A DNA stretch of 53,710 bases. Source: Pseudomonadota bacterium (lineage in GTDB: Bacteria > Pseudomonadota > Gammaproteobacteria > Steroidobacterales > Steroidobacteraceae). Positions 1 to 9,276 of the stretch are shown here, in pieces. Position numbers and translations under genes: made by a program. A model generated the notes under the pieces. That model ran no database searches, was not told where the DNA came from, and saw only the letters and a program-made list of their open reading frames with translations. How positions within the stretch are numbered: the first letter of the stretch is position 1; each line of letters starts with the position of its first letter. The stretch spans positions 1 to 53,710 of the forward strand of contig JABBNZ010000001.1 of NCBI GenBank assembly GCA_019352035.1, written 5' to 3'.

Positions 1-65
1 GCTTTGCGATCCGCGAGGGCGGCCGCACGGTCGGGGCCGGCGTCGTCGCGAAGATCATCAAGTAA
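1..65 (+). CDS. tuf: Elongation factor Tu, C-terminal end (partial)
   Basis: Only about the last 20 codons are in the window, in the frame that starts at position 3 and ends with TAA at 63-65. They read [15 protein letters not shown]..., the typical end of EF-Tu domain 3. EF-Tu delivers aminoacyl-tRNA to the ribosome. The gene ends 13 bp before rpsJ, so the two are probably co-transcribed, as in the str-S10 arrangement of many proteobacteria. The 5' part lies outside the window. Confidence 0.93.
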   Translation, partial: FAIREGGRTVGAGVVAKIIK

Positions 66-78
66 GAGAGATACGGCA

Positions 79-393
79 ATGGCCACCAATCAGAACATCC
101 GCATTCGGCTCAAGGCCTTCGATCACCGGTTGATCGACAATTCGGCGCGCGAGATCGTCGAGACCGCCAAGCGCACCGGAGCCACGGTGCGGGGCCCGGT
201 ACCGTTGCCGACCAAGATGGAGCGCTTCACCGTGCTGGTCTCGCCGCATGGCGACAAGGATGCGCGGGACCAGTTCGAGCTGCGCACGCACAAGCGGCTG
301 ATGGACATCCTGAACCCGACCGACAAAACGGTCGATGCGCTGATGAAGCTCGAGCTTCCGGCCGGGGTGGATGTCCAGATCAAGCTGAATTGA
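79..393 (+). CDS. rpsJ: 30S ribosomal protein S10
   Basis: The 104-residue protein has the usual S10 length and start ([15 protein letters not shown]) and the internal segment [13 protein letters not shown]10 sits in the head of the 30S subunit and, as NusE, also takes part in antitermination. The ATG at 79 is chosen because longer in-frame starts lack the family N-terminus; AGAGAG upstream can serve as ribosome binding site. It follows tuf by 13 bp. Unusually, it is separated from rplC by 239 bp containing a promoter, so here it looks like the last gene of the tuf transcript rather than the first of an S10 operon. Confidence 0.97.
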   Translation: MATNQNIRIRLKAFDHRLIDNSAREIVETAKRTGATVRGPVPLPTKMERFTVLVSPHGDKDARDQFELRTHKRLMDILNPTDKTVDALMKLELPAGVDVQIKLN

Positions 394-397
394 TCCA

Positions 398-426
398 TTG
401 ATTTGAGATTCGGGCGCGAATATACT
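398..426 (+). promoter_or_regulatory. Probable sigma70 promoter for rplC and downstream genes
   Basis: A -35 box TTGATT (398-403) and a -10 box TATACT (421-426) are separated by exactly 17 bp. Both match the sigma70 consensus well and stand out in GC-rich surroundings. The -10 box lies in the loop and 3' arm of the inverted repeat 412-434. Transcription would start near 433 and give a leader of about 200 nt before rplC. Confidence 0.7.
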
Positions 427-588
427 TCGCGCCCCTTTCGAATCGGGCGAGGTTGGAGCGTGAGGCTCCAAGACCACTCGAGAAGCCGGCGCAGCGAATC
501 CCGCGCGCCTCTCTCCTGTCGTCCCACCCCCGCTTGAATAGCAGGTCAAGGGCCTTTCCCTTGGTCTGCGGAAACCGTGTAGGGTCTC

Positions 589-627
589 GCGAAAATCGCC
601 TCGGCGGTTTTCGCCAATAGACGAGGC
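589..627 (+). repeat. Short leader hairpin (CGCC/GGCG type) before rplC
   Basis: Arms GCGAAAATCGCC and GGCGGTTTTCGC pair around TC, followed by CAATAGACGAGGC, which contains the rplC ribosome binding site. The same design, with a different stem sequence, occurs before rpsS, ssb and rlmH. The A-run in the 5' arm, the inner CGCC/GGCG and the AATAGA tail are the shared parts. Confidence 0.6.
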
Positions 628-632
628 AAGAA

Positions 633-1355
633 ATGGCAATTGGAGTCGTCGGCCGCAAAGCAGGCATGACGCGGGTGTTCACCGACGCGGGCGAGACCAT
701 TCCGGTCACCGTGATCGAGGTGCTGCCCAATCGCGTAAGCCAGGTGAAGTCCCAGGAAAAGGACGGCTACCGTGCCGTGCAGGTCACGTACGGCATGCGC
801 CGGCCGCAGCTCTATTCCAAGGCGGTCGCCGGGCACTTCGCCAAGGCCAATGTGGCCCCCGGGCGGGCGCTGGTGGAGTTCCGCCTCGCGAGCGGCGACG
901 CGGGCGACTTCAAGGCTGGAACCGAGGTCAAGGTGGATCTCTTCAAGGCGGGCGATCCGGTCGATGTCACTGGCATCACCATCGGCAAGGGCTTCGCGGG
1001 CGTGATGAAGCGCCATAATTTCGCCGGTCTGCCGGCGACCCACGGCGTGTCGGTGTCGCACCGCTCGCCCGGCTCCATCGGCCAGCGCCAGACGCCGGGC
1101 CGCGTGTTCAAGGGCCGTCGGATGTCCGGTCACATGGGCGTCGTGCGCCGCACCACCGAGAACCTGAAGGTCGTGCAGGTGGATGCGGAGCGCAATCTCC
1201 TCCTCATCCGCGGCGCGGTGCCGGGAGCGGAAGGTGGTCAGGTCATCGTTCGTCCGTCGCTGAAGGCGGCGCGCCGGGCACTGCGCAAGACCGTGGCTCC
1301 GACCAAGGCGGGATCGGCGGCATCGACCAATCCGATGAAGCAGTCGAAGAAGTAA
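633..1355 (+). CDS. rplC: 50S ribosomal protein L3
   Basis: The 240-residue protein begins [16 protein letters not shown] and contains the family segments [13 protein letters not shown] and [21 protein letters not shown]3 is an early assembly protein near the peptidyl transferase centre. It is about 30 residues longer than E. coli L3; the extra part is a basic, Ala-rich C-terminal tail (about residues 211-240). The start has a good ribosome binding site (GAGGC, 5 nt upstream). It is the first gene after the promoter and leader described above. Confidence 0.97.
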   Translation: MAIGVVGRKAGMTRVFTDAGETIPVTVIEVLPNRVSQVKSQEKDGYRAVQVTYGMRRPQLYSKAVAGHFAKANVAPGRALVEFRLASGDAGDFKAGTEVKVDLFKAGDPVDVTGITIGKGFAGVMKRHNFAGLPATHGVSVSHRSPGSIGQRQTPGRVFKGRRMSGHMGVVRRTTENLKVVQVDAERNLLLIRGAVPGAEGGQVIVRPSLKAARRALRKTVAPTKAGSAASTNPMKQSKK

Positions 1356-1361
1356 AGCGCC

Positions 1362-1967
1362 ATGAAGCTCAAGATGGTCAATGGAGCCTCCGAGCTCCAG
1401 GTATCCGAGGCAGCCTTCGGCCGCGACTTCAACGAGTCCCTGGTTCACCAGGTGATCACCGCCTATCGCGCCGCCGGCCGCTCCGGCACCAAGGCGCAGA
1501 AGTCGCGCGCGGAAGTCAGCGGCGGCGGCAAGAAGCCGTGGAGCCAGAAGGGTACCGGCCAGGCGCGCGCGGGCTCGAACCGCTCCCCCATCTGGGTGGG
1601 CGGCGGCAGGACCTTCGCCGCCAAGCCCCGCAGCTTCGAGCAGAAGGTGAACCGCAAGATGTACCGCGGCGCGCTGCGCTCCATGCTGTCGCAGCTCGCT
1701 CGCACGGAGCGGCTCGTCGTGACCGATGCGCTGGCGCTCGAGGCACCGAAGACGAAGCTCCTCGCCGGGCAGCTCAAGGCATGGTCGCTGGCGAGCGTCC
1801 TCATCGTGGTCGAAGCCACGGACGAGAAGCTCTTCCTCGCCGCGCGCAATCTCCCGCACGTCGAGATCATCGAGGCTTCCGCCTTGAATCCGCTGTCCCT
1901 CGTGAGCCACGACAAGGTGCTGATGACCGTCGGCGCCGTGAAGATGCTGGAGGAGCGCCTGCAATGA
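1362..1967 (+). CDS. rplD: 50S ribosomal protein L4
   Basis: The 201-residue protein shows the L4 core around residues 45-80 ([20 protein letters not shown], then GTGQARAGS), including the conserved loop that reaches into the peptide exit tunnel. In E. coli L4 is also the autogenous repressor of the S10 operon, which makes the structured leader upstream of rplC worth testing. It starts 6 bp after rplC, and its stop overlaps the rplW start (ATGA), suggesting translational coupling. Confidence 0.97.
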   Translation: MKLKMVNGASELQVSEAAFGRDFNESLVHQVITAYRAAGRSGTKAQKSRAEVSGGGKKPWSQKGTGQARAGSNRSPIWVGGGRTFAAKPRSFEQKVNRKMYRGALRSMLSQLARTERLVVTDALALEAPKTKLLAGQLKAWSLASVLIVVEATDEKLFLAARNLPHVEIIEASALNPLSLVSHDKVLMTVGAVKMLEERLQ

Positions 1968-2266
1968 ACCGCGAGCAGCTCATGAGCGTGCTCATCGCCC
2001 CGCACGTGACGGAGAAGACGTCGCTGGCGATGCAGAACCACAACCAATACACCTTCCGCGTCCGCCGCGACGCCACCAAGATCGACATCAAGAAGGCCGT
2101 GGAGCTGATGTTCGAGGTCAAGGTCGAGGGCGTCCAGGTGGTCAACGAGCCCGGCAAGGCGCGGCGCTTCGGCCGCCACTCCGGCCGCACGCAGGACTGG
2201 AAGAAGGCTTACGTGAGTCTCGCCGAGGGCCAGTCGATCGACTACGAAGCCCGGGCGCGAGGCTGA
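1964..2266 (+). CDS. rplW: 50S ribosomal protein L23
   Basis: The 100-residue protein contains the L23 segments [11 protein letters not shown] and [20 protein letters not shown]23 lies at the tunnel exit and is a docking site for trigger factor and the signal recognition particle. The ATG overlaps the rplD stop by 4 nt. A longer frame open upstream only runs antiparallel to rplD information and is not used. Confidence 0.97.
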   Translation: MNREQLMSVLIAPHVTEKTSLAMQNHNQYTFRVRRDATKIDIKKAVELMFEVKVEGVQVVNEPGKARRFGRHSGRTQDWKKAYVSLAEGQSIDYEARARG

Positions 2267-2280
2267 TCGGGAACACTCAC

Positions 2281-3117
2281 ATGGCGCTGATCAAATACAA
2301 GCCCACATCGCCCGGCACGCGCGCGGTCATCAAGGTCGACCGATCGCATCTGCACAAGGGCGGCCCCTGGCTGCCGCTCACGAGCTCGCAGAGCAAGACC
2401 GGCGCGCGCAACCACTCCGGACGCATCACCACCCGCCACCATGGCGGCGGCTCGCGGCAGAAGTACCGCACCATCGATTTCAAGCGCGACAAGGATGGCA
2501 TCGCCGGCGTCATTGAGCGGCTGGAGTACGACCCGAACCGCACGAGCCACATCGCGCTCGTGAAATACGCCGATGGCGAGCGCCGGTACATCCTCGCTCC
2601 AAAGGGCGTGAAACCGGGCGACGAGGTCCGCGCGGGCGCCGACTCTCCCATCAAGGCCGGCAACGCCATGCAGCTGCGCCACATCCCGGTCGGCTCCACC
2701 GTCCACAACGTGGAGATGAAGCCGGGCAAGGGCGGCCAGCTCGCCCGCAGCGCGGGCAGCTCCGTCGCCTTCACGGCGCGCGAGGGGATCTACGCCTACC
2801 TGCGCCTGAAGTCGGGCGAGACGCGCAAGGTGCACATCGACTGCCGTGCCACCATCGGCGAGGTCGGCAACGACGAGCACAATCTGCGCAGCTACGGCAA
2901 GGCCGGTGCCAAGCGCTGGCGCGGCGTGCGCCCGACCGTGCGCGGACTGGCGATGAACCCCGTCGATCACCCGCACGGCGGCGGCGAGGGAAAATCCGGC
3001 CAGGGCAACCCCCATCCGGTCTCGCCGTGGGGCTGGAACACCAAGGGTCTGAAGACCCGCAACAACAAGCGCACGGACAACATGATCGTGCAGCGCCGCA
3101 AGAACCGGATTCGCTAA
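2281..3117 (+). CDS. rplB: 50S ribosomal protein L2
   Basis: The 278-residue protein has the expected length and features: [19 protein letters not shown] near residues 37-55 and the invariant [15 protein letters not shown] near 225, whose His is close to the peptidyl transferase centre. L2 is required for subunit association and catalysis. It follows rplW by 14 bp. After it comes an 80 bp gap with a hairpin, unusual inside this cluster. Confidence 0.98.
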   Translation: MALIKYKPTSPGTRAVIKVDRSHLHKGGPWLPLTSSQSKTGARNHSGRITTRHHGGGSRQKYRTIDFKRDKDGIAGVIERLEYDPNRTSHIALVKYADGERRYILAPKGVKPGDEVRAGADSPIKAGNAMQLRHIPVGSTVHNVEMKPGKGGQLARSAGSSVAFTAREGIYAYLRLKSGETRKVHIDCRATIGEVGNDEHNLRSYGKAGAKRWRGVRPTVRGLAMNPVDHPHGGGEGKSGQGNPHPVSPWGWNTKGLKTRNNKRTDNMIVQRRKNRIR

Positions 3118-3197
3118 TGCGGCAGACACCACGCTTTTTGACGCATGGGCAGAAACCGCCGCGGGCGCGTTTCTGCAATAGATGAGGCTGAGCCAAC
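3118..3197 (+). repeat. rplB-rpsS gap: diverged stem-loop plus CGCC/GGCG leader hairpin
   Basis: The gap starts with ATGCG ... CGCAT flanking ACCACGCTTTTTG (3128-3140), the same loop-and-arm sequence as the first stem-loop of the long dispersed repeat. It then has a hairpin at 3149-3176: GCAGAAAC, CGCC, GCG, GGCG, an unpaired C, GTTTCTGC. This is followed by AATAGATGAGGCTG, which supplies the rpsS ribosome binding site. The layout copies that seen before ssb. Confidence 0.6.
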
Positions 3198-3479
3198 ATG
3201 CCACGTTCACTGAAGAAGGGTCCCTTCGTCGACCTGCACCTCGCCAAGAAAGTGCAGGTGGCTTCGGCGAGGAACGACCGCAAGCCGATCAAGACCTGGT
3301 CGCGCCGCTCCATGGTGGTGCCGGAGATGGTGGGCCTCACGCTCGCCGTGCACAACGGACGCCAGCACATCCCGGTGCTCGTCACCGAGAACATGGTTGG
3401 CCACAAGCTGGGCGAGTTCGCGCCCACTCGCACCTTCAAGTCCCACTCCGGCGACCGCAAGGTCGCGGCGGCGACCTGA
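3198..3479 (+). CDS. rpsS: 30S ribosomal protein S19
   Basis: The 93-residue protein begins [15 protein letters not shown] and contains [19 protein letters not shown] and [15 protein letters not shown], all standard for S19. S19 is in the 30S head next to S13, near the A-site tRNA. The ribosome binding site GAGG is in the tail of the upstream hairpin. It is 1 bp from rplV. Confidence 0.97.
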   Translation: MPRSLKKGPFVDLHLAKKVQVASARNDRKPIKTWSRRSMVVPEMVGLTLAVHNGRQHIPVLVTENMVGHKLGEFAPTRTFKSHSGDRKVAAAT

Positions 3480-3480
3480 C

Positions 3481-3822
3481 ATGCAAGTGATCTCCAAGCT
3501 GCGCCACGCGCGCATTTCACCGCAGAAGTGCCGTCTGGTGGCGGACGTCGTCCGCGGGAAGCCGGCCGGCAACGCGCTTGCGACCCTGCAGTACATGCCG
3601 AAGAAGGGCGCGGAGCTCGTGCGCAAGGTCCTCGCGGCCGCCGTCGCCAATGCGGAGCACAACCACGGCGCCGACATCGACGAGCTGAAGGTCTCCCTCA
3701 TCCACGTGGATGCGGCCCCGGTGCTCAAGCGCTTCGCTGCCCGCGCCAAGGGCCGCGGCGCGCGCATCGTCAAGCGCAACAGTCACATCACCGTCGCGGT
3801 GAGCGACGGCAAGAAGGATTAA
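3481..3822 (+). CDS. rplV: 50S ribosomal protein L22
   Basis: The 113-residue protein contains [20 protein letters not shown] and [18 protein letters not shown], typical for L22, whose beta-hairpin lines the exit tunnel and is a known site of macrolide resistance changes. ATG 3481 is used because it starts the family N-terminus one base after the rpsS stop; earlier starts would overlap rpsS. Confidence 0.97.
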   Translation: MQVISKLRHARISPQKCRLVADVVRGKPAGNALATLQYMPKKGAELVRKVLAAAVANAEHNHGADIDELKVSLIHVDAAPVLKRFAARAKGRGARIVKRNSHITVAVSDGKKD

Positions 3823-3825
3823 CCC

Positions 3826-4575
3826 ATGGGCCAGAAGGTCAATCCCATCGGAATTCGGCTCGGCATCACGCGCGATTGGAGCTCGCGCTGGTTCGCCGGC
3901 CGCCAGCACTTCCCCGCGCTCGTGCACACCGACTTCCGCGTGCGCGAATTCCTCCGCCGCAAGCTCGCCGAGGCATCGGTGAGCCGCATTCAGATAGAGC
4001 GCGCCGCGAAGAAGGTGAACATCACGATCCAGACCGCGCGTCCGGGCATCGTGATCGGCAAGAAGGGCGAGGACATCGAGAAGCTGCGCCAGGAGACCGC
4101 GAAGCTCCTCGGGATGGCTGTCAGTGATGTGCGCATCAACATCGCCGAGATCCGCAAGCCGGAGCTCGATGCACAGCTGGTCGCCGACAGCATCGCGCAG
4201 CAGATCGAGAAGCGCGTGATGTTCCGCCGCGCCATGAAGCGCGCCGTCATGAGCACCATGAGAAGCGGGGCCCTCGGCGTGAAGGTGCGCGTGTCCGGCC
4301 GTCTGAACGGCTCAGAGATTGCACGCACGGAGTGGTACCGCGAAGGGCGCATTCCGCTGCACACGTTTCGCGCCGATATTGATTACGGCCTCTCCGAGGC
4401 GATGACCACCTACGGCGTGATCGGCGTCAAGGTGTGGATCTTCAAGGGCGAGGTGTTCGAGAAGACCGCCATCGAGAAGCCGGCCGCCGAGGGCGAGGCC
4501 GGCGCCCCGCAGGCCCCGGCCCCGGCCCCGGCCCCCGCCGCGGCGCCGGCCGCCGAAGCGCCGGCGCAGGCGTAA
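3826..4575 (+). CDS. rpsC: 30S ribosomal protein S3
   Basis: The 249-residue protein has the N-terminal S3 segment [19 protein letters not shown], a KH domain (about residues 40-110, [14 protein letters not shown]) and the C-terminal S3 domain. S3 lies at the mRNA entry and helps unwind mRNA. The last 30 or so residues are an Ala/Pro/Glu-rich tail encoded by short CCGGCC-type repeats (about 4480-4572). Such tails occur in some proteobacteria and are probably disordered. The ribosome binding site AAGGA lies inside the end of rplV. Confidence 0.97.
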   Translation: MGQKVNPIGIRLGITRDWSSRWFAGRQHFPALVHTDFRVREFLRRKLAEASVSRIQIERAAKKVNITIQTARPGIVIGKKGEDIEKLRQETAKLLGMAVSDVRINIAEIRKPELDAQLVADSIAQQIEKRVMFRRAMKRAVMSTMRSGALGVKVRVSGRLNGSEIARTEWYREGRIPLHTFRADIDYGLSEAMTTYGVIGVKVWIFKGEVFEKTAIEKPAAEGEAGAPQAPAPAPAPAAAPAAEAPAQA

Positions 4576-4584
4576 GGAGCCGCA

Positions 4585-4998
4585 ATGCTGCAGCCCAAAC
4601 GCACCAAGTACCGCAAGCAGTTCAAGGGCCGCAACGGCGGCCTGGCGCATCGCGGGAGCAATGTCTCGTTCGGCGAGTTCGGCCTGAAGGCCACCAGCCG
4701 CGCCCGCATGACCGCGCGCGAGATCGAGGCGGCGCGCCGCGCGATGGCCCGCTACGTGAAGCGCGGCGGACAGATCTGGATCCGCGTGTTTCCCGACGTG
4801 CCGATCAGCAAGAAGCCGCTCGAGGTCCGAATGGGCAGCGGCAAGGGCAACGTGGAGTACTACGTTGCGCGCGTCCAGCCCGGCAAGGTGCTCTTCGAGA
4901 TGGAGGGCGTCGACGAGACGACGGCCCGCGAGGCCTTCCGGCTTGCCGGCTCGAAGCTCTCGGTGTCCACCAGTTTCGTCAAACGGCAGGTTCGATAA
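4585..4998 (+). CDS. rplP: 50S ribosomal protein L16
   Basis: The 137-residue protein begins [19 protein letters not shown] and contains [21 protein letters not shown]16 helps place A-site tRNA and completes the peptidyl transferase centre late in assembly. A strong AGGAG precedes the ATG. The stop codon directly abuts the rpmC start. Confidence 0.97.
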   Translation: MLQPKRTKYRKQFKGRNGGLAHRGSNVSFGEFGLKATSRARMTAREIEAARRAMARYVKRGGQIWIRVFPDVPISKKPLEVRMGSGKGNVEYYVARVQPGKVLFEMEGVDETTAREAFRLAGSKLSVSTSFVKRQVR

Positions 4999-5205
4999 AT
5001 GGACGTCAAAGAGCTGCGCAGCAAGACTTCCGCCGAGCTCAGCGATGAGCTCTTCAAGCTCCGCAAGGAGCAGTTTGCCCTGAGGCTGCAGCGGGCCACG
5101 GGCCAGGCGCCGAAGCCCGACCAGTTCGGCAAGGTGCGGCGGAGCATCGCGCGCGTGAAGACCGTCGTGCAGCAGCAGCGCAAGACGGGTGGAGAGAAGA
5201 AGTGA
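4999..5205 (+). CDS. rpmC: 50S ribosomal protein L29
   Basis: The 68-residue helical protein has the L29 pattern ([19 protein letters not shown], then [10 protein letters not shown]-like LRLQRATGQ). L29 sits beside L23 at the exit tunnel. It begins immediately after the rplP stop (TAAATG) and overlaps the GTG start of rpsQ by 4 nt. Confidence 0.96.
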   Translation: MDVKELRSKTSAELSDELFKLRKEQFALRLQRATGQAPKPDQFGKVRRSIARVKTVVQQQRKTGGEKK

Positions 5206-5498
5206 GCGCTAACGAAACCAACACCGCACCGGCGGCAGCCGACGCCAGGTCCCCGCGCATCCTCACGGGGCGCGTGGTGAGCGACAAGATGCAAAAGACG
5301 GTCGCCGTCGAGATCGAGCGGCTGATCAAGCACCCCACGTACGGCAAGTACGTGCGGCGCACGACCAAGCTCCTCGCTCACGACGAGAACGGCGAGTCCC
5401 ACGTCGGCGACCTCGTGACCATCACGCCATGCCGTCCGCTCTCGCGGCGCAAGTCCTGGCGTCTGGTCAAGGTGGTCGAGAAGGCCGCCGGACGCTGA
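5202..5498 (+). CDS. rpsQ: 30S ribosomal protein S17
   Basis: The 98-residue protein has the OB-fold segments [20 protein letters not shown] and [21 protein letters not shown]17 binds 16S rRNA early in 30S assembly. It starts with GTG overlapping the rpmC stop. An N-terminal extension of about 15 Ala/Thr-rich residues precedes the conserved part; no closer start is available in frame. Confidence 0.95.
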   Translation: MSANETNTAPAAADARSPRILTGRVVSDKMQKTVAVEIERLIKHPTYGKYVRRTTKLLAHDENGESHVGDLVTITPCRPLSRRKSWRLVKVVEKAAGR

Positions 5499-5511
5499 AG
5501 GGAACGCCAAC

Positions 5512-5880
5512 ATGATCCAGCTCCGCACGATGCTCAATGCCGCCGACAACAGCGGCGCGCGCACCCTGATGTGCATCAAGGTGCTCGGCGGCACCCGCCG
5601 CCGCTACGCCACCGTGGGCGATGTCATCAAGGTCAGCGTCAAGGATGCCATTCCGCGCGGCAAGGTGAAGAAGGGCGAGGTCTACGACGCGGTGGTCGTG
5701 CGCACCCGGCGCGGCGTGCGGCGCGCGGACGGCTCGCTGATCCGCTTCGACGGCAACGCGGCGGTGCTGCTGACCAACAAGCTCGAGCCGATCGGCACCC
5801 GTATCTTTGGGCCCGTGACGCGCGAGCTGCGGACGCAGCAGTTCATGAAGATCATCTCGCTCGCCCCCGAGGTGCTGTGA
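5512..5880 (+). CDS. rplN: 50S ribosomal protein L14
   Basis: The 122-residue protein begins [20 protein letters not shown] and ends [18 protein letters not shown], matching L14 over its full length. L14 forms part of an intersubunit bridge and is the target of the silencing factor RsfS, whose gene is also in this window (47,299). A good ribosome binding site (AAGGGAA) precedes it; its stop overlaps the rplX start by one base. Confidence 0.98.
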   Translation: MIQLRTMLNAADNSGARTLMCIKVLGGTRRRYATVGDVIKVSVKDAIPRGKVKKGEVYDAVVVRTRRGVRRADGSLIRFDGNAAVLLTNKLEPIGTRIFGPVTRELRTQQFMKIISLAPEVL

Positions 5881-6197
5881 TGCAGAAGATCAGAAAGGGT
5901 GACAACGTCATCGTGACGAGCGGCCGCGACAAGGGCCGCCGCGGCGCCGTCATCCAGGTGCTCGCCGACGGCCGCGTGCTCGTCGAGAGCGTCAACATGG
6001 TGAAGAAGCACACCAAGCCGAACCCCCAGGCCGGCAAGCCGGGCGGCATCGTCGAGAAGGAAATGCCGCTGCCCGTCTCCAAGGTGGCCATCTGGAATCC
6101 CGGCGCCAAGAAGGCGGACCGCGTCGGGTTCAAGCTGCTCGCCGACGGCAAGAAGGTGCGTTTCTTCAAGTCCAACGGAGAGATGCTCGACGCGTAA
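5880..6197 (+). CDS. rplX: 50S ribosomal protein L24
   Basis: The 105-residue protein begins [19 protein letters not shown] (a KOW motif) and contains [14 protein letters not shown]24 is one of the two proteins that start 50S assembly. The ATG is inside TGATG at the rplN stop, implying coupled translation. The longer in-frame reading upstream overlaps rplN and is rejected. Confidence 0.97.
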   Translation: MQKIRKGDNVIVTSGRDKGRRGAVIQVLADGRVLVESVNMVKKHTKPNPQAGKPGGIVEKEMPLPVSKVAIWNPGAKKADRVGFKLLADGKKVRFFKSNGEMLDA

Positions 6198-6219
6198 GCG
6201 TCGGGCGGAATTGAAACCT

Positions 6220-6759
6220 ATGGTCAGGCTACAGAAGTATTATCGCGAGCAGGTGCTCTCCCGCCTGCAGCGGGACCTCGGGATCGCGAATCCCATGGAG
6301 GTGCCGCGCATCACCAAGATCACGGTGAACATGGGCGTCGGCGAGGCGGTCGCGGACAAGAAGGTGATGGACGCGGCGGTGGCGGATCTCGCCAAGATCA
6401 CCGGCCAGAAGCCGCTCGTGACCAAGTCCCGCAAGGCGATCGCCTCGTTCAAGATCCGCGAGGGCCTCGCGATCGGCTGCAAGGTGACGTTGCGCGGCGC
6501 TCGGATGTACGAGTTCCTCGACCGGCTCATCAGCATCGCGATACCCCGCATCCGCGATTTCCGCGGCGTCTCGCCGCGTTCCTTCGATGGACAGGGCAAC
6601 TACAGCCTGGGCGTCAAGGAGCAGATTATTTTCCCCGAGATCCAGTACGACCAGATCGACCAGATCCGGGGCATGGACATCACGATTACCACGACGGCGA
6701 AGGACAGCCGTCAAGGCCGAGCTCTGCTCGAGGCTTTCAACTTCCCTTTCCGGAAGTAA
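6220..6759 (+). CDS. rplE: 50S ribosomal protein L5
   Basis: The protein from ATG 6220 has 179 residues, the same length as E. coli L5, and starts [17 protein letters not shown]. An in-frame TTG at 6211 would add three residues, but the GGCGGA upstream is better spaced for the ATG. Conserved parts are [15 protein letters not shown] and [18 protein letters not shown]5 binds 5S rRNA and contacts P-site tRNA. Confidence 0.96.
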   Translation: MVRLQKYYREQVLSRLQRDLGIANPMEVPRITKITVNMGVGEAVADKKVMDAAVADLAKITGQKPLVTKSRKAIASFKIREGLAIGCKVTLRGARMYEFLDRLISIAIPRIRDFRGVSPRSFDGQGNYSLGVKEQIIFPEIQYDQIDQIRGMDITITTTAKDSRQGRALLEAFNFPFRK

Positions 6760-6776
6760 GAGGAACCGGTACGCCT

Positions 6777-7082
6777 ATGGCGAAGACGAGCATGGTCCAG
6801 CGCGAGAAGCGTCGCGCCAAGATCGTGAAGAGATACGCGGGCAAGCGGGCACAGCTGAAGGAGCTGATCCGCAGCCCCAAGACCTCCCCCGAGGAGCGCG
6901 CCGCGAGCCAAGCGAAGCTGCAATCGCTGCCGCGGGACGCGAGCCCGTCGCGTGGCCGCAGACGCTGTGCGATCACGGGCCGCTCGCGCGGGGTCTACCG
7001 CAAGTTCGGCCTCTCGCGCGTGAAAGTGCGCGAGGTCGCCAACCGCGGCGAGATTCCCGGCCTATCGAAGGCGAGCTGGTGA
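6777..7082 (+). CDS. rpsN: 30S ribosomal protein S14 (zinc-free type)
   Basis: The 101-residue protein ends with [19 protein letters not shown], the S14 core. It has only one cysteine in this area instead of the two CxxC pairs of the short zinc-binding type, so it is the long, zinc-independent form. AAGAGGAA upstream of the ATG is the ribosome binding site. It lies 17 bp after rplE. Confidence 0.97.
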   Translation: MAKTSMVQREKRRAKIVKRYAGKRAQLKELIRSPKTSPEERAASQAKLQSLPRDASPSRGRRRCAITGRSRGVYRKFGLSRVKVREVANRGEIPGLSKASW

Positions 7083-7092
7083 GGAACGCCAC

Positions 7093-7497
7093 ATGAGCAT
7101 GACCGATCCGATCGCCGATCTCCTGACGCGCATCCGCAACGGCCAGACAGCGGGCAAGGCCGAGGTTCGCCTCGCCTCTTCGAAGCTGAAGACCGCGATC
7201 GTCAAGGTGCTGAAGGACGAGGGCTACATCGCCGACTTCCGCCTCGATGAGGAGAGCGGCACCGAGGCCCTGCCGGTCCTCATCATCGGCCTGAAGTACT
7301 TCGAAGGCCGCCCGGTCATCGACCGCCTGGAGCGGGTCAGCCGGCCGGGCCTGCGGATCTACCGCGGCAAGGACGAGCTGCCCAAGGTGCTGGGCGGCAT
7401 GGGGACGGTGATCGTCTCCACGCCGAAGGGCGTCATGACCGACAGGCAGGCCCGCTCCATCGGCCAGGGCGGCGAAGTGCTCTGCATCGTGGCGTAA
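7093..7497 (+). CDS. rpsH: 30S ribosomal protein S8
   Basis: The 134-residue protein begins [18 protein letters not shown] and ends GEVLCIVA, with [19 protein letters not shown] before it. S8 binds the central domain of 16S rRNA and in E. coli is the autogenous repressor of the spc operon, acting at the L5 start. No obvious S8 target hairpin was identified here. Confidence 0.97.
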   Translation: MSMTDPIADLLTRIRNGQTAGKAEVRLASSKLKTAIVKVLKDEGYIADFRLDEESGTEALPVLIIGLKYFEGRPVIDRLERVSRPGLRIYRGKDELPKVLGGMGTVIVSTPKGVMTDRQARSIGQGGEVLCIVA

Positions 7498-7510
7498 CGG
7501 AGAGCAATCC

Positions 7511-8041
7511 ATGTCGAGAATTGCCAAAGCGCCCGTCCCGCTGCCGCAGGGCGTCACCGCGACGATCGCGGGCAGCTCCGTGACGCTGAAGGGCGCCAAG
7601 GGCTCGCTCAGCCTCACTCTGGGCCACGGCGTCACGGTCGTGCAGGCGGAGAAGCGCCTCGAGGTGAGTTACACCGATCCGGGCCAGCCGCGCACCCTCG
7701 CCGGCTCCGCGCGCGCGCACCTTGCCAACATGGTGCAGGGCGTGACCAAGGGCTACGAGAGGAAGCTCGAGCTCGTGGGCGTAGGCTTTCGCGCCCAGGT
7801 GCAGGGCAAGGGGCTCAACCTCACGCTCGGGTTCTCGCACCCGGTGAATTTCCCCATTCCCGAGGGAATCACCATCGAGACGCCGAGCCAGACCGAGATC
7901 CTAATCAAAGGCGTCGACCTGCAGCAGGTGGGGCAGGTGGCCGCGAAGATCCGCGACATCCGCCCGCCGGAGCCGTACAAGGGCAAGGGCGTGCGCTACG
8001 CGAACGAGAAGATCTCCCTCAAGGAGGGCAAGAAGAAATGA
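7511..8041 (+). CDS. rplF: 50S ribosomal protein L6
   Basis: The 176-residue protein begins [15 protein letters not shown] and contains [20 protein letters not shown] at the C-terminal end, diagnostic of L6. L6 lies near the factor-binding region of the 50S subunit. ACGGAGAG is a good ribosome binding site. The stop overlaps rplR (ATGA). Confidence 0.97.
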   Translation: MSRIAKAPVPLPQGVTATIAGSSVTLKGAKGSLSLTLGHGVTVVQAEKRLEVSYTDPGQPRTLAGSARAHLANMVQGVTKGYERKLELVGVGFRAQVQGKGLNLTLGFSHPVNFPIPEGITIETPSQTEILIKGVDLQQVGQVAAKIRDIRPPEPYKGKGVRYANEKISLKEGKKK

Positions 8042-8397
8042 TCACCTCCAAGAAGGGCCGGCGCCTGCGCCGCGCGGTCAAGACGCGCGCGCACATCCGC
8101 GACCTCGGCATCGCGCGGCTCACCGTGCACCGCACACCGCGCCACATCTATGCGCAGGTCAGCGATCCGGCCGGCTCGACAGTGATCGCCGCCGCCTCGA
8201 CTCTGCAGGAGTCGGTGCGCCAGGGGCTCAAGGGCACCGGCAACGTCGATGCCGCCAAGGCCGTCGGCCGTGCCATCGCGCAGCGCGCGCAGGCCGCGGG
8301 CGTGAAGAAGGTCGCCTTCGACCGTGCGGGATTCCAATTTCACGGGCGCGTACAGGCGCTCGCCGAGGCCGCGCGCGAAGCGGGCCTCGAATTCTGA
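8038..8397 (+). CDS. rplR: 50S ribosomal protein L18
   Basis: The 119-residue protein has a basic N-terminus ([20 protein letters not shown]) and the segments [15 protein letters not shown] and [21 protein letters not shown]18 brings 5S rRNA into the 50S subunit. Its ATG overlaps the rplF stop. Confidence 0.97.
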   Translation: MITSKKGRRLRRAVKTRAHIRDLGIARLTVHRTPRHIYAQVSDPAGSTVIAAASTLQESVRQGLKGTGNVDAAKAVGRAIAQRAQAAGVKKVAFDRAGFQFHGRVQALAEAAREAGLEF

Positions 8398-8420
8398 TCA
8401 GGCCAAGGTAGACGACACAT

Positions 8421-8927
8421 ATGGCAAGAGCGGAAAAGGGCCAGCCCCAGGACGAGCTTCTCGAGAAGCTTGTCGCGGTCAATCGCACGGCGAAGGTCGT
8501 CAAGGGCGGCCGGCAATTCGGCTTCACGGCGCTCACCGTGGTGGGCGACGGCGCCGGCCGGGTGGGCTACGGCTTCGGCAAGGCGCGTGAGGTGCCGGTC
8601 GCCATCTCCAAGGCGATGACACAGGCGCGCAAGAGCATGGTGAACGTCGCCCTGCGAAACGATTCCCTGTACTACGCTGTCAAAGGGGCACACGGCGCCA
8701 CGCGCGTCTACATGCAGCCCGCCTCGGAAGGTACCGGCGTCATCGCGGGCGGCGGCATGCGCGCGGTGCTCGAGTGCGCCGGCATCCGCAATGTGCTCGC
8801 GAAGAGCTACGGCTCGCGCAATCCGATCAATGTCGTGCGCGCGACGGTGAATGCGCTCGCGAAGATCCGCTCGCCGGAGGACATCGCGGCGAAGCGCGGC
8901 AAGAGTCTGGACGAGATCACGGGCTGA
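8421..8927 (+). CDS. rpsE: 30S ribosomal protein S5
   Basis: The 168-residue protein contains [20 protein letters not shown] and [16 protein letters not shown], both S5 signatures. S5 contributes to decoding accuracy and the mRNA entry channel. CCAAGG lies upstream of the ATG. Then follow rpmD and, unusually, a dispersed repeat. Confidence 0.97.
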   Translation: MARAEKGQPQDELLEKLVAVNRTAKVVKGGRQFGFTALTVVGDGAGRVGYGFGKAREVPVAISKAMTQARKSMVNVALRNDSLYYAVKGAHGATRVYMQPASEGTGVIAGGGMRAVLECAGIRNVLAKSYGSRNPINVVRATVNALAKIRSPEDIAAKRGKSLDEITG

Positions 8928-8932
8928 GGCGC

Positions 8933-9139
8933 ATGAACGCAGCACAACGCAAGGAGCTGAAGGTCACGCTCGTCAAGAGCCTGAGCGGGCAGCTCGCCAA
9001 TATCGCCGCCAGCGCGCGGGGACTCGGACTGCGCCGCATCAATCAGACGGTCGACGTCGCCGACACTCCGGAGAACCGCGGCATGATCGGGACCGCCGCT
9101 CACCTCCTGAAGGTCGAGCGCGCGGGTTCCGCGTCATGA
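8933..9139 (+). CDS. rpmD: 50S ribosomal protein L30
   Basis: The 68-residue protein contains [11 protein letters not shown] and [20 protein letters not shown], typical L30. The ATG at 8933 is 5 bp after rpsE. Its TGA stop (9137-9139) lies in the first bases of the dispersed repeat and overlaps an ATG at 9136 that opens a 46-codon frame through the repeat. Confidence 0.95.
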   Translation: MNAAQRKELKVTLVKSLSGQLANIAASARGLGLRRINQTVDVADTPENRGMIGTAAHLLKVERAGSAS

Positions 9140-9276
9140 AGCGGCACGAGCGAGTACTCTCAGGCACACGGACGTGTCCCGCCGCCGCAAGTGGCGGAGC
9201 TTCGAGCAAAAACCACGCTTTTTGCTCGAAGCAGCGCTGGGCCGGGCAGGAGCCCGGATCCAGCGCTTTAAACTAG
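9134..9276 (+). repeat. Dispersed palindromic repeat, copy 1 (between rpmD and rplO)
   Basis: This copy fills the rpmD-rplO gap. It starts TCATGAAGCGGCACGAG, has stem-loop 1 at 9199-9232 (14 bp perfect stem, loop CCACGC) and stem-loop 2 at 9233-9267 (AGCGCTGG and CCGGGC arms, loop AGGA), and ends AAACTAG. Related copies lie at 17570-17756, 40601-40775 (inverted) and 46450-46620. An open frame from ATG 9136 to TAG 9276 (46 codons, beginning MKRHER) runs through it. Then come AGAAGGG and the rplO start. Confidence 0.85.

Larger units (their letters stand above)
394..632 (+). promoter_or_regulatory. rpsJ-rplC intergenic leader with several hairpins
   Basis: This 239 bp gap is long for the S10 cluster. 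It contains a promoter (398-426) and four inverted repeats: 412-434 (9 bp arms, 5 nt loop), 453-471 (TTGGAGC/GCTCCAA), about 547-562 (CAAGGG/CCCTTG) and 589-614 (12 nt arms with one G-U pair). The last lies directly before the rplC ribosome binding site (GAGGC, 623-627). In E. coli, L4 represses the S10 operon through a structured leader in front of rpsJ. Here the structured leader precedes rplC-rplD, so an L4-type or other autogenous control at this site is a reasonable inference, not a demonstrated fact. Confidence 0.6.

Noticed and set aside
4-78. Upstream extension of rpsJ to a start at position 4
   Set aside because: It overlaps the end of tuf in another frame and adds residues absent from S10 proteins.
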